A DNA stretch of 6,776 nucleotides from Mariniphaga sp964398855 (lineage in GTDB: Bacteria > Bacteroidota > Bacteroidia > Bacteroidales > Prolixibacteraceae): positions 1-6,776 of the forward strand of contig CAYNOQ010000118.1 of assembly GCA_964398855.1 (NCBI GenBank), given 5' to 3'. Below, in pieces: positions 6,730 through 6,776 of the stretch. Numbering within the stretch: position 1 is the stretch's first letter; every line of letters begins with the position of its first letter. The notes under the pieces were generated by a model. It had not been told where the DNA came from. It saw nothing but the letters and a program-made list of their open reading frames with translations, and did no database searches. Both the position numbers and the translations under genes were made by a program.

Positions 6730-6776
6730 ATGGTGCATATTTCCCGACAAACTGATGTAGTTCTGCCTAACGGGTA
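6730..6776 (+). CDS. Possible 5' end of a divergent gene cut by the right edge
   Basis: An ATG at 6730 opens a frame without a stop to the window end, giving MVHISRQTDVVLPNG and continuing. It would diverge from the CPBP gene, with the two starts about 50 nt apart. Only 15 codons are visible, no protein family is recognised, and the reading frame could be open by chance. The competing minus-strand frames here hold only short stretches. Confidence 0.22.
   Translation, partial: MVHISRQTDVVLPNG

Overview
The window looks like chromosomal DNA of a Bacteroidota (Bacteroidetes) bacterium. The first gene is the N-terminal part of PorZ, a component of the type IX secretion system, which is confined to this phylum. 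The signal peptide ends in the phylum's typical 'SAQ'. The gene at 5003-5743 belongs to a family I know only from Bacteroidota. Candidate promoters match the phylum's -7 box TAnnTTTG rather than TATAAT, and most starts have no Shine-Dalgarno sequence. No rRNA, tRNA, CRISPR array, insertion sequence or phage gene was seen.

Layout: three genes on the minus strand run right to left from 4823 to the left edge. They are an RdgB/HAM1 house-cleaning nucleotide pyrophosphatase (4248-4823), a large YfhO-like GT-C membrane protein (1511-4243, only 4 nt after rdgB, so almost certainly co-transcribed), and after a 128-nt gap the 5' part of porZ (1382 to the edge). To the right, a divergent 179-nt intergenic region (4824-5002) separates rdgB from a plus-strand gene for a conserved Bacteroidota protein of unknown function (5003-5743). 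That gene runs tail to tail into a minus-strand CPBP-family intramembrane protease (5740-6678), and the two stop codons share the tetranucleotide TTAA. The last ~100 nt hold the CPBP promoter and possibly the first 15 codons of a divergent gene cut by the right edge.

How the genes may work together: RdgB hydrolyses deaminated purine NTPs in the cytoplasm and is probably in the operon only by position. YfhO-like proteins are polytopic GT-C enzymes that attach sugars on the outer face of the inner membrane. PorZ is a surface protein that supplies anionic LPS to the PorU sortase for anchoring T9SS cargo. The yfhO-porZ adjacency makes a shared role in surface glycan or cargo attachment conceivable, but this is inference only.

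The most interesting non-coding signal is in the rdgB/5003 divergent region. Two adjacent inverted repeats lie there, both with a 6-nt spacer and with centres 28 bp apart. One is a perfect 11-bp dyad whose two arms each contain an exact match to the DnaA box TTATNCACA. I see no clear new multi-gene system in this window.
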